Shown here: positions 1 to 7,890 of the stretch, in pieces
How positions within the stretch are numbered: the stretch's first letter is position 1
Layout: each line of letters begins with the position of its first letter
Assembly (NCBI RefSeq): GCF_008973715.1
Contig: NZ_WBOL01000003.1
Span: 1-64,000 of the forward strand
From: Nitrincola schmidtii
GTDB lineage: Bacteria; Pseudomonadota; Gammaproteobacteria; Pseudomonadales; Balneatricaceae
Reading direction: 5' to 3'
Length of the DNA: 64,000 nucleotides
Notes under the pieces: generated by a model
What the model saw: the letters and a program-made list of their open reading frames with translations, nothing else
Told to the model about the DNA's origin: nothing
The model's database searches: none
Program-made: the position numbers and the translations under genes

Positions 1-117
1 TGCACAGCCATCATTATTGGATAACACGATACAAGGCTTATCGACCAAGTCAGGACGGAACAACAATTCAGCACTGACATAAAAAGAGTTCATGTCACAT
101 AAAGCATAGATCGGCAT
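1..117 (-). CDS. umuC: UmuC, Y-family DNA polymerase V catalytic subunit (N-terminal 39 codons)
   Basis: The minus strand from an ATG at 117 stays open to the window edge. The 39 residues begin MPIYALCDMNSFYVSAE, the N-terminal palm strand of Y-family polymerases; it carries a metal-binding Asp (D8) and the conserved FYVSAE segment. The ATG lies 3 bp after the umuD stop codon, so the two are translationally coupled as in other umuDC operons. UmuC with processed UmuD forms Pol V for SOS translesion synthesis. Most of the gene lies outside the window, so its integrity cannot be judged. Confidence 0.93.
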   Translation of the reverse strand, partial: MPIYALCDMNSFYVSAELLFRPDLVDKPCIVLSNNDGCA

Positions 118-120
118 GCG

Positions 121-555
121 TTACCTCTGCATCGCTCTGACTAAGTGCGTGACGACACCAAATAGCTGTAAGTCAGAACCTTCGTTGAACTCAATGGGTG
201 CGTACTGACGATTTTGAGGTAACAATCGCACTCTCGGTTTTAATGCCAGCGTTTTGACAGTAAACGCGCCATCGACAGCCGCTACGACGGTGTCGCCATG
301 TTTTGGCTTAATCGATCGATCCACCACCAAAATATCACCCGCATAAATACCGATCCCATTCATTGAATCGCCATCACAGCGAACCATATAGGTGGAAGAA
401 GGGCGGGGAATGCAGAGTTCATTTAGATCAAGACGTGTATCCTCATAGCCTGCGGTAGGGCTGGGAAAACCACAGGGAACGGATTCGCTGTAAAACGGGA
501 CGGCTGTTGCACTGAGTGAGTCAACGTCAACCGGCCCTAACAGAGTGACGTTCAT
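121..555 (-). CDS. umuD: UmuD, self-cleaving SOS mutagenesis protein
   Basis: This is a LexA/UmuD-type S24 peptidase of about 144 residues. Counting from the ATG at 555, the autocleavage site Cys28-Gly29 is in VPCGFPSP, the nucleophile Ser64 is in the GDSM motif and the general base Lys101 is in FTVKTL. All are in the usual order, so cleavage to UmuD' should work. An in-frame GTG lies 9 bp upstream, but the AGG Shine-Dalgarno (about 8 nt before the ATG) favours the ATG. The gene is followed 3 bp later by umuC. A LexA-type palindrome lies just upstream, so RecA-dependent SOS control is expected. Confidence 0.95.
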   Translation of the reverse strand: MNVTLLGPVDVDSLSATAVPFYSESVPCGFPSPTAGYEDTRLDLNELCIPRPSSTYMVRCDGDSMNGIGIYAGDILVVDRSIKPKHGDTVVAAVDGAFTVKTLALKPRVRLLPQNRQYAPIEFNEGSDLQLFGVVTHLVRAMQR

Positions 556-573
556 AACAGACACCTAATTCAA

Positions 574-593
574 TACTGGTTATATGTACAGTA
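574..593. promoter_or_regulatory. LexA (SOS) box upstream of umuDC
   Basis: On the minus strand the 20-mer is TACTGTACATATAACCAGTA. It fits the gammaproteobacterial LexA pattern CTG-N10-CAG, with extended TACTG and CAGTA arms. It ends about 19 bp before the umuD ATG, as expected for a repressor site overlapping the promoter. Confidence 0.88.
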
Positions 594-630
594 TAAGGGA
601 GATATCAAAAGGATTCGAGTGTTATCAAAC

Positions 631-899
631 TAAATCAGCTCGTATGGAGTGAAGAGTTCATAGTTATTTTCCCGGGTATAGTGCTTCAAATAGCCTATCA
701 GATGGCCCAAACTCTACTCTGCAATATTGAAGCAGAAAACATTGTGCATGCGCATAGCGAGTTCGGGCATATTACTGTCAGTATTGGCGTAGCTTGTGTA
801 ACCCCAAATGAAACCAATACCTTACAAGATCTTATCAGTCATGCCGACGAAGCTTTGTATCGTGCTAAAAAACAGGGTCGTAACAAAGTATGTGTATAA
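631..899 (+). pseudogene. Decayed GGDEF (diguanylate cyclase) C-terminal fragment
   Basis: The open frame from about 645 to the stop at 899 translates as the second half of a GGDEF domain: SEEF followed by IVIFPG, then VSIGVA and ADEALYRAKKQGRN. The N-terminal half is absent. Just upstream, another frame encodes I-S-S-Y-G (634-647), which matches the residues normally before GGEEF. One base therefore seems to be missing between YG and SEEF, and the first Gly of the motif is lost. A GTG at 681 would start a 72-residue protein without the signature. No cyclase activity is expected. It is probably a relic next to umuDC. Confidence 0.75.
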
Positions 900-982
900 G
901 AACGATCAGTTAACTATATCCTTAGCACTAGTTCAAATTATATCCCAGTTGCTTGCTTCGGATAGAAAGTGAAGCCTTGAAT

Positions 983-1795
983 TCACTGACAGACTTTGGC
1001 AACCAACGCCATAACATCATTACGAGAAAGTTTTGGCTTACCTAACTTTAATACTGTTAAGGTAGCGTGAGCCAGTGTTAAGGGGATTTGACAAAATTGT
1101 TGAGCAGGGCCTCTTGGTAAAGAATTTGTATAAGCGTCCCCTAAACTGAGATTGTAACGGGCATATTCAAACATATCTTCCAACTGCCAACCTTCAGGGA
1201 AAAAGCTCACACCACGCAGTTTATCTTCTTGATGATTACGAAGAATATTAATTGCCTGTAATCCTCTACCAAAACCGATAGCGTCATCTCGATTTGTTTG
1301 CGCATTGTCATGCCATGCCCATAAGTCAGACAAGAGTATCCCTACAGCACCAGCCACACTGAAAGTATACTGATCCAAATGAGATTTGGTTTTGATCGTC
1401 CAATTATTTTCAGACCAATACGCCATTCTATCTGCCATAGCCGCTGTCGAATCCCAGATTCTGCCACGAATGCTAGATGGCGCGAGTAAAGCCCATTCTC
1501 CAAAACGAGAGCTTACCTCAGGTATCACATCTTCATAAGCGCGAATAACAATCGTCATTTCTTCTTGGGCCATATTTTGATGCCCTGATTGAAGTACTAG
1601 ACTGATATCACGCAATATTTTGGCTTTAGTTTGATTGTCCAGGTGAGGATGATCTTCAATTTCATCGATCGCTCTCATGCATAAATAAGCAGATGCAACC
1701 GCCTCTTGCAGGTTAGCGGGTAAACGAGTAATGGGAATATAAAAGGTTCGACTCGTTTCCTTCAGAATTTGTAATGCATCTTTGTGTACTTTCAC
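983..1795 (-). CDS. Squalene/phytoene synthase family protein
   Basis: This 270-residue all-helical trans-isoprenyl diphosphate synthase homologue has the first Asp-rich motif DEIED (D44-D48) and the early SRTF box (15-18). The central segment after Q142 (YTFSVAGAVG) and the second motif region before FFPEGW are also recognisable. Family enzymes join two prenyl diphosphates head to head to give squalene or dehydro/phytoene precursors. In the second motif the first Asp is Asn (N187-HQE-D191), so product and chemistry are uncertain; an Asn-type subfamily may exist. The start is GTG with a GAGG about 10 nt upstream. No desaturase, cyclase or hopanoid gene adjoins it, so it is an orphan here. Confidence 0.85.
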   Translation of the reverse strand: MKVHKDALQILKETSRTFYIPITRLPANLQEAVASAYLCMRAIDEIEDHPHLDNQTKAKILRDISLVLQSGHQNMAQEEMTIVIRAYEDVIPEVSSRFGEWALLAPSSIRGRIWDSTAAMADRMAYWSENNWTIKTKSHLDQYTFSVAGAVGILLSDLWAWHDNAQTNRDDAIGFGRGLQAINILRNHQEDKLRGVSFFPEGWQLEDMFEYARYNLSLGDAYTNSLPRGPAQQFCQIPLTLAHATLTVLKLGKPKLSRNDVMALVAKVCQ

Positions 1796-2013
1796 TAATA
1801 TTGATCCTCATGCCTACAGAACAGACCTATACAAATTCTGTTTAGTAATCTTAACTTAATTTTCTACAGTTGGCATACCTATAAACCACCAACGGGATGT
1901 GATCCACTGTTTACTGAATTATACATGACAAAAATGTGATATCCGCGTCATCCCTTAGAAATACATTAACATCTATCCTTAGTTAGACTCATACATTCAA
2001 TCAAGAGTTCGTC

Positions 2014-2100
2014 ATGCGTAAAGTACTTATACCTAGAGTTGCTTCAACTGCTCGTCGACTCTCTGCTAAACGACTGTGCGAGCTACAGCTTTGCGGCTAG
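2014..2100 (+). CDS. Possible small basic peptide, 28 codons
   Basis: An ATG at 2014, with a GAG about 5 nt upstream, opens a 28-residue frame. It starts MRKVLIPRVASTARR and is rich in Arg/Lys (7 of 28), ending in a Cys-containing tail. Its DNA is more GC-rich than the flanking gap. No family is recognised. It may be a real small protein, a leader peptide or a chance frame. Its TAG is 20 bp before the -35 of the REC-BLUF promoter. Confidence 0.25.
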   Translation: MRKVLIPRVASTARRLSAKRLCELQLCG

Positions 2101-2119
2101 CATTATTGAACAAATCTTA

Positions 2120-2164
2120 TTGACACTTATGTCTAGATTGACTATATCAATAGACAGTATAGTC
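2120..2164 (+). promoter_or_regulatory. Putative sigma70 promoter and operator for the REC-BLUF gene
   Basis: A perfect -35 TTGACA (2120-2125) is followed after 17 bp by TATATC (2143-2148), about 60 bp upstream of the ATG at 2209. An inverted repeat GACTATA (2140-2146) / TATAGTC (2158-2164) overlaps the -10 and the likely start site, as a repressor operator would. The binding protein is unknown. Confidence 0.45.
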
Positions 2165-2208
2165 TATCTACTCTAATACCGAATACTAGAACAATATGAG
2201 TAAACTTT

Positions 2209-3114
2209 ATGAGAAATATATTAATTGTTGATGACTCATCAACTATGCAAATGGCACTTAAGATTCTGGTAAAGGATATTGAGGTTTGTAATTGTTTAGG
2301 TGCATTAACATTTGATAACGCGATTGATATATTAAATAATAAAAAAGTAGATGTACTTATAACAGATATTTTTTTAAAAAACGATTCAGGAATTGACATC
2401 GTAAGAGAAGTTCGTGCTGGAAGAACAAAAGCTTCCCGTGATATACCCATTATTGCCATTAGTGGTGAATCATCAGTTGATATTGTTTTGAAAACGCAAC
2501 TATTGGGTTGTAATTTTTTCTTAACGAAGCCTGTTTCTATAGATGCATTAAAGAAGCACCTTAGCCGAGCTTCTAGATCATTAATAAACATTAAACAATC
2601 TGAATTCTATGACTCTATTAAAGCACATATTAATGAATATACTATTCAAAGCATTATGTCGCAATTAACAAACTCAGGAATTTCAACTGATGTAATGCTT
2701 GTATATACTTCTAAAGCTACTTGTAAAATCGAAATTTCAGATATTGAATCAATAATTGAAAAGTCGAGTAAAAATAATGCGCAGAAAGGCATTACTGGAG
2801 CTCTATTTTATAATGATGGTTATTTTTTACAGTTCCTAGAAGGAGAAATGTCTGATATTAAAGACAGGCTATCGGTTATCTGTAGTGATAAAAGGCATAA
2901 AGATATTAATATAATCCTAATGAGCAGTATTAAAACGAGAATGTTTGAACGCTGGGCTATGGGTTATGCAAGATTTGAATCAGAAGAGGTTATCAATGAT
3001 GTCGCATTTACTCACAGTAACGACAATCATATTTCTTTTGAACAATTTGATCAAAAAAATGCAGTGAAGTTAATTAATAGTTTTTCATCAGGTGAGTGGA
3101 AGCTATCTGACTGA
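2209..3114 (+). CDS. Receiver-BLUF fusion photoreceptor
   Basis: Residues 1-125 are a CheY-like receiver: D8-D9 acidic pair, phosphoacceptor D53, S85 and K107 before Pro. Residues about 162-260 are a BLUF domain binding FAD. Y166, N190, Q208, W249 and M251 have exactly the relative spacing of AppA Y21, N45, Q63, W104 and M106, so a blue-light photocycle is expected. A helical linker (126-160) joins them. There is no DNA-binding, GGDEF or EAL output, so signalling would pass through receiver phosphorylation or partner binding. The gene is strikingly AT-rich compared with its neighbours, which suggests transfer. It stands alone with its own promoter. Both domain calls are firm; the partner is unknown. 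Confidence 0.92.
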   Translation: MRNILIVDDSSTMQMALKILVKDIEVCNCLGALTFDNAIDILNNKKVDVLITDIFLKNDSGIDIVREVRAGRTKASRDIPIIAISGESSVDIVLKTQLLGCNFFLTKPVSIDALKKHLSRASRSLINIKQSEFYDSIKAHINEYTIQSIMSQLTNSGISTDVMLVYTSKATCKIEISDIESIIEKSSKNNAQKGITGALFYNDGYFLQFLEGEMSDIKDRLSVICSDKRHKDINIILMSSIKTRMFERWAMGYARFESEEVINDVAFTHSNDNHISFEQFDQKNAVKLINSFSSGEWKLSD

Positions 3115-3411
3115 CAACATACTGGGTAAGTTTTGGTATGTCGAGGTGGAAGGTGCATATTATAAAAAATGGAAGCCTAGTGAACACAAGGATTCTATAT
3201 TTGGAAGATTCTAATATTGCTATACGTTAAAAGATTATTCTCGGGTGGCAATCTTATCTCTCTTATTAATTAGATAAATCCACTTCACCGTTTTTAAAAG
3301 CTATGAATTTGGAATTTATGCTTTAGTAGCTGCAATGTTAACGATACTAACCATCGTTATTGTTTAACTCGTGTATTTTCAAAATTGTGCTTTCTTTCAG
3401 TCGTATAATAA
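3115..3411. other. 297-bp gap with possible decayed coding remnants
   Basis: No intact gene was found. A 30-codon frame at 3138-3230 ends RILYLEDSNIAIR, resembling the first strand and acidic pocket of a receiver domain, then stops. A second frame, about 3276-3367, ends with a hydrophobic, membrane-like stretch (ALVAAMLTILTIVIV). These could be remnants of a lost two-component gene, but the evidence is only short similarity. The 3' end of the convergent GGDEF-EAL gene follows at 3412. Confidence 0.3.
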
Positions 3412-6400
3412 TTAGACCTTCCACTCACCCGGTGTACGCCATTGATCTATCCAAAGCACAATGTCTGCAGCAGGTTGAGGCTTGGCAATGCAGTATCCTT
3501 GAGCTACTTCGCATCCGAGTTTCAGTAAGGCTTTTCCTTGATCAATTGTTTCTACACCCTCAGCCACAGCTAGACGACGAAATGCGCGTGACAGACCTAA
3601 TACGCCTTCTAATATCGCATAATCATCATCGTCATCTAGCATATCTCTGACAAAACTCTTATCAATTTTAAGCGTATTCGCTGGTAGTCGTTTTAAATAG
3701 GTTAGTGAAGAGTATCCGGTTCCAAAATCGTCCAAAGCAAAGTGAACGCCCAGTGATATACATTCATTCATTACCTGAATAACCAGTTCAAGATCACCTA
3801 AGGCACTTGATTCCAAAATTTCAAGCTGCAAGTCCTGCGGTGAACAGTTGGGATAGCGTTGTAATGCATTGTTCAGTGTTGCTACAAAGTCTGGATGTTG
3901 AAGTTGTGAGGCGCTAATGTTGATGCTAATTGGAAGTTTAATGCCTTGTTTGTTCCAGTTTGACATCTGCATCAATGCGGACTCAAGTACCCAGTTATCG
4001 ACAGCGACTTCAAGTGAATGACCTTCTATCAGTGGCAGGAACTGACAAGGACCCAACAGTCCTTTTTTCGGATGTTGCCAACGGATTAAGGCTTCTACCC
4101 CCAGTATCTCGCCACTTAACATATTTACTTTTGGTTGATAGAACAGAACAAACTCTTCCGTTTCAAGAGCTCTTTGAATACGTGCAATATTGGCATGATG
4201 ACCACGTTGGGCCTGATCATTAATCAGATCAAACAGATGATAACGATTCTTTCCGGCCAGCTTAGCTTGGTACATGGCTTGATCTGCTTGACGTAGTAGT
4301 TGATCAGCATCAATAGCATCTGCTTGTGGATAAAAAGTGATCCCTAAACTGGCAGAAACTTGAAAGGTAATATCGTCGTCAACGAAAGGAACAGAGGCTT
4401 CTTCTAACAGACGATCAAAAACAGGGAGGCTGGCATCAGGGCTTTGAAAATCCCCCATAACAATGACAAATTCATCACCACCAATTCTGGCAAGGGTATC
4501 AGTCTCTCTTAGCACAAGCTGCAAACGTTTTGCCAGTTGAACCAGAAAGCGATCACCCGAGTTGTGTCCATGTCGATCATTGATCAGTTTAAATCCATCG
4601 ATATCGAGGTAAGCTACGGCAAGAACTTTGTCGGTTCGTCTGGCATTGGCCATAGCCTTTTGCATCCGGTCGGACAGTAACACTCGATTTGGCATTGAGG
4701 TCAATATATCGTAGTGTGCAATTCGTTCCAGCTGTCGTTGCTGAACCTTTTGTTCGGTGATATCCCGAACCGTTCCTTGAATTAACATCTGTCCATCTGT
4801 TTGGGTACGAGTCAATAAAACGGCACAGTTAATGATTTTTCCATCTAGGCGTTGGTGTAACCATTCAAAGAAACAGGATCCATCTTGTATTGCTACTTTT
4901 AACTTTTCTAAGCATAACTCCATCGATGAGCGCCCGCAGGGTTGCTGGCTGGGTGACAAATCGATAGGTGTCAGAGGGCGAAGTTGTTTAAGGTTCTCAG
5001 CGCCAAACAGTTCAACCATTGCTCGGTTGCCATCAATAAACGTCCAGTCGGGAGGAGAGATGATCATCAGTGCATCGCGCGACTGTTCAAATAAAGATCG
5101 GTAACGTTCCTCACTTTGTCGAAGTGACCGTTCTAATGACTTTTTATCGGTAATGTCAATCGCTATTTCTAACCTGACAAGTCGACCATCATCCCAAGGA
5201 ATAGCTTGGTCGTGAAGTTGAAACCAACGATTTGTCTTTTCATTAAAGTGCTCCCAGACGACCGGACTGTTGGCTTCACCAGCCTGATTGATTAACTGCG
5301 GATTAGTACAAAAACTACAGGGACCGTCCACCTTACCTTGAATGGCTCTCCAACAGGTTTTTCCTGTGATATCTCCCACCAGTTCTCGTCCTTTTTTGTT
5401 GACGAACAACACCTCGTGATTTTCAATATCAGCAACGTATACAACAGCATCTGTACCATCAAGAATATTAACCAGTCGTTTATGAGATTCGGCAAGTTCA
5501 TCCGTTTTGCGAGCTAAGTGTTCCTCCATCACTTTGCGTTGTTTAATATTTGATACCAGACTGGTGAAGAGAGCTAAGATACCTTGCTCTTCCTGATCAA
5601 ATGACCGTAATTTTTTTGTGGAGTCAAAGCCAACAAACCCGGTACATTGGCCGCTGATCATGAGTGGCATGGTGATTAGGCTTTTGATATCTTGAAATTC
5701 CAAGAGGTCACGAAAAGGCCCCTTGGGCAGATCGAATACTGAAGGAATAATGCCAACTTGCCCGCTAAGATGTTCCGGTAACATATTAGTCGATAATGAC
5801 AGTGGCAATTGTTGTGACTTTTCAATCATTGGCTCCACACCTTCAGCACACCATTCATGTGTATTGCTTAAGGTTTGATTGACGAAATCATACTCAAAGA
5901 CATGGGCACGGTCCGTGTTCAGAAGCACTGACATTTGAGCAAGTGCATGTTCAATGACAGCGTCAATGTTTTCAGTGGGAAGGTTGATGAGCGATACTGC
6001 TAGCTGTAGAATAAACTCTCGGTAAGACTGTTGGCGCTTTAGTGCCGTATTAGTTCTTTGCTGCTCATCAATTTCATGAATATTTTGAATTCGACTAAAC
6101 GCATTTTTGACATACAAGTCACTAATAAGTCTTAATAAAGTTTGGTTCTCATGGCTTCTGATTTTCTCGTTTGCTAGTGCAAGAGCCGCTTGGTCAGATA
6201 ACCCTGCTATTTTTGACTGCATGACATGCGCCATGTAACGATCAGCATCAACAATGTGTAATATGAGCCACTCCGCTAAATATTCGAGGGCATGCTTAGC
6301 AACATGCTTTGCATCTTGCTTATCTAATTGCTTAATTAATAAAGAAACTTTTTTTATAAAAGTTTGGTGCGCATGCATGCGCTCCTGTTGAATCTCTTCA

Positions 6401-6630
6401 TTATTTAAGTAACGTGTCCAGATGGCTTCTTCTGTTTCGAAGTGACGTTGTGCTAGTTCCGCAAGTTCTTCACATTGTTTTTTAATAGATTCTTGGTTGG
6501 GGGCCAAGGTAGCTTCATTGGCTAAACGATTGAGAATAGCCAGCAGCATTCGGTGCTGTTTGTCTATTTCGCCAATGCCTATTTCTAGATTTTTATTCCA
6601 TGGGAAAATTTTAAACACTCTAAACCCCAA
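3412..6630 (-). CDS. Hemerythrin-GAF-PAS-PAS-GGDEF-EAL c-di-GMP protein
   Basis: This soluble 1072-residue protein starts with a bacteriohemerythrin domain (about 1-140): PWN entry, H26, H63-xxx-E67, H86/H88 and a terminal HIVDAD. It is a likely O2 or redox sensor through a di-iron site. A GAF (about 200-370), two PAS domains (about 390-500 and 510-630), GGDEF (about 640-800) and EAL (about 815-1060) follow. GGDEF is intact with an RETD inhibitory site five residues before it. EAL keeps EAL, the NISA Asn, DDFGTGYSS and the EGVET Glu, so both cyclase and phosphodiesterase could be active. The hemerythrin third-ligand segment reads MHAH, not the usual HxxxH. It is monocistronic on the minus strand. 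Confidence 0.93.
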   Translation of the reverse strand: MGFRVFKIFPWNKNLEIGIGEIDKQHRMLLAILNRLANEATLAPNQESIKKQCEELAELAQRHFETEEAIWTRYLNNEEIQQERMHAHQTFIKKVSLLIKQLDKQDAKHVAKHALEYLAEWLILHIVDADRYMAHVMQSKIAGLSDQAALALANEKIRSHENQTLLRLISDLYVKNAFSRIQNIHEIDEQQRTNTALKRQQSYREFILQLAVSLINLPTENIDAVIEHALAQMSVLLNTDRAHVFEYDFVNQTLSNTHEWCAEGVEPMIEKSQQLPLSLSTNMLPEHLSGQVGIIPSVFDLPKGPFRDLLEFQDIKSLITMPLMISGQCTGFVGFDSTKKLRSFDQEEQGILALFTSLVSNIKQRKVMEEHLARKTDELAESHKRLVNILDGTDAVVYVADIENHEVLFVNKKGRELVGDITGKTCWRAIQGKVDGPCSFCTNPQLINQAGEANSPVVWEHFNEKTNRWFQLHDQAIPWDDGRLVRLEIAIDITDKKSLERSLRQSEERYRSLFEQSRDALMIISPPDWTFIDGNRAMVELFGAENLKQLRPLTPIDLSPSQQPCGRSSMELCLEKLKVAIQDGSCFFEWLHQRLDGKIINCAVLLTRTQTDGQMLIQGTVRDITEQKVQQRQLERIAHYDILTSMPNRVLLSDRMQKAMANARRTDKVLAVAYLDIDGFKLINDRHGHNSGDRFLVQLAKRLQLVLRETDTLARIGGDEFVIVMGDFQSPDASLPVFDRLLEEASVPFVDDDITFQVSASLGITFYPQADAIDADQLLRQADQAMYQAKLAGKNRYHLFDLINDQAQRGHHANIARIQRALETEEFVLFYQPKVNMLSGEILGVEALIRWQHPKKGLLGPCQFLPLIEGHSLEVAVDNWVLESALMQMSNWNKQGIKLPISINISASQLQHPDFVATLNNALQRYPNCSPQDLQLEILESSALGDLELVIQVMNECISLGVHFALDDFGTGYSSLTYLKRLPANTLKIDKSFVRDMLDDDDDYAILEGVLGLSRAFRRLAVAEGVETIDQGKALLKLGCEVAQGYCIAKPQPAADIVLWIDQWRTPGEWKV

Positions 6631-6748
6631 GGTTAATTGTGCGTTTGATTGGTGCTGAGTTTACACCCATAGATTAGCACTCTTTGTTCAAAATGCACCA
6701 TGACTGATATAGCATTAAGGATAGAGGTTCAGTCAACTTAATTAAGTA

Positions 6749-7747
6749 TTAATTCTGGAAACTGCTAGTGATGTTATGTTGCACTTGGTTTTTCGCCCAC
6801 TCTGCTTGCGCGATCTTATCCATAAAGCTCCACGCCAATAATCTGCTGGTTTTCTGTCCTTGAGACATAGAAACAACCTTGACTTGAACTGCACCTTCAC
6901 GTTGCAACTGCTTTTTCAATAGAGGTAAATTTTTCTCTTTAGAAACAAGGCTGGTAAACCAACATATCTGTGATTTGAACGCAACGCTTTGTTGAATCAT
7001 GCGTATTAAGAATGCTGACTCACCACCTTCACACCAGAGTTCAGCTGCTTGGCCGCCAAAATTTAGATGAGGTTTTTGTGTATTTTTAGGTTGTTTATTT
7101 AAATTTCGCCACTTTCGCTGACTCCCGGATTCTGCTTCTTGCTGGGATGCATGAAAAGGAGGGTTGCATAGGGTTAGGCTAAACCTATCTGAAGGTTGAA
7201 TAGTATTGGTAAAAATATCATCAACTGATGAGGTTAAACGGATTTTAATAAGTTTGCTAATCGAAGGATTGGATTGAACAATCATCTGGGCAGAGTTTAC
7301 GGCGATCTTATCTACATCGGTACCCACGAATTGCCAACCGAAAACACGCGAACCAATGATGGGATAGATACAATTTGCGCCACAACCAATATCCAGAACT
7401 TTAACGCGTCGTCCTTGAGGAATGATCTGTTGATTGGACTCTGCCAGTAAGTCTGCTGCATGGTGAATATAGTCAACTCGACCAGGAATAGGCGGGCAAA
7501 GGTAGCCAGGCGGAATCTGCCAGTATTTAATCTGATAATAATGTGCTAAAAGTGCTGCATTTAAACAGAGGACGGCTTGGTTATCTGCGAAATCGATGGT
7601 TACATCACCGTTTGGGGTGTTGCGAAGAAACTGAGTCAGCGCAGGATAACTGACTGTCAGTGCATGCAAGTCGTAACGCCCTTGATGTGGATTACGCGGG
7701 TGTAATCGTGAGACTCCTGATGCTGTCGGTAAAACTGATCTGGTCAT
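6749..7747 (-). CDS. rlmF: 23S rRNA (adenine-1618-N6)-methyltransferase RlmF
   Basis: RlmF N6-methylates A1618 of 23S rRNA using SAM. The family hallmarks are present in order: LHPRNPHQGRYDL near the N terminus, the CPPIPGRVDYIHH segment, the SAM motif LDIGCGANCIYP, and the N6-adenine catalytic motif NPPFH. I chose the ATG at 7747 (about 332 aa), which matches the family N terminus. The longer frame begins at a TTG (7798) with no ribosome site. A GATAATAT -10-like element lies between them. It is slightly longer than E. coli RlmF because of a C-terminal tail. It stands alone; the next gene diverges. Confidence 0.93.
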   Translation of the reverse strand: MTRSVLPTASGVSRLHPRNPHQGRYDLHALTVSYPALTQFLRNTPNGDVTIDFADNQAVLCLNAALLAHYYQIKYWQIPPGYLCPPIPGRVDYIHHAADLLAESNQQIIPQGRRVKVLDIGCGANCIYPIIGSRVFGWQFVGTDVDKIAVNSAQMIVQSNPSISKLIKIRLTSSVDDIFTNTIQPSDRFSLTLCNPPFHASQQEAESGSQRKWRNLNKQPKNTQKPHLNFGGQAAELWCEGGESAFLIRMIQQSVAFKSQICWFTSLVSKEKNLPLLKKQLQREGAVQVKVVSMSQGQKTSRLLAWSFMDKIAQAEWAKNQVQHNITSSFQN

Positions 7748-7890
7748 TGAGAAATATTTCTTTATAAAAGATATTATCTTAAAGGATTTTGCTAACAAGA
7801 GTGCGCCATTTTTTCAAAATAGCATTTTACCTTGTGGTCAATCCACACTATAATTCGAAACAGAAAATTCGGAAATATTAGAGGTTCATA

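Larger units (their letters stand above)
1796..2208. other. 413-bp intergenic region
   Basis: This AT-rich gap between the synthase gene (minus) and the REC-BLUF gene (plus) would hold both promoters. It contains a 28-codon ORF (2014-2100) and a sigma70-like promoter with an overlapping inverted repeat (2120-2164), both listed separately. No RNA gene was recognised. Confidence 0.6.

Noticed and set aside
2142-2591. Minus-strand ORF of 149 codons over the REC-BLUF gene
   Set aside because: It is antisense to a gene with two recognised domains and matches no family; AT-rich DNA has long chance frames.
3360-3650. Plus-strand ORF overlapping the 3' end of the GGDEF-EAL gene
   Set aside because: It is antisense to the intact EAL domain and no start site signals are seen.
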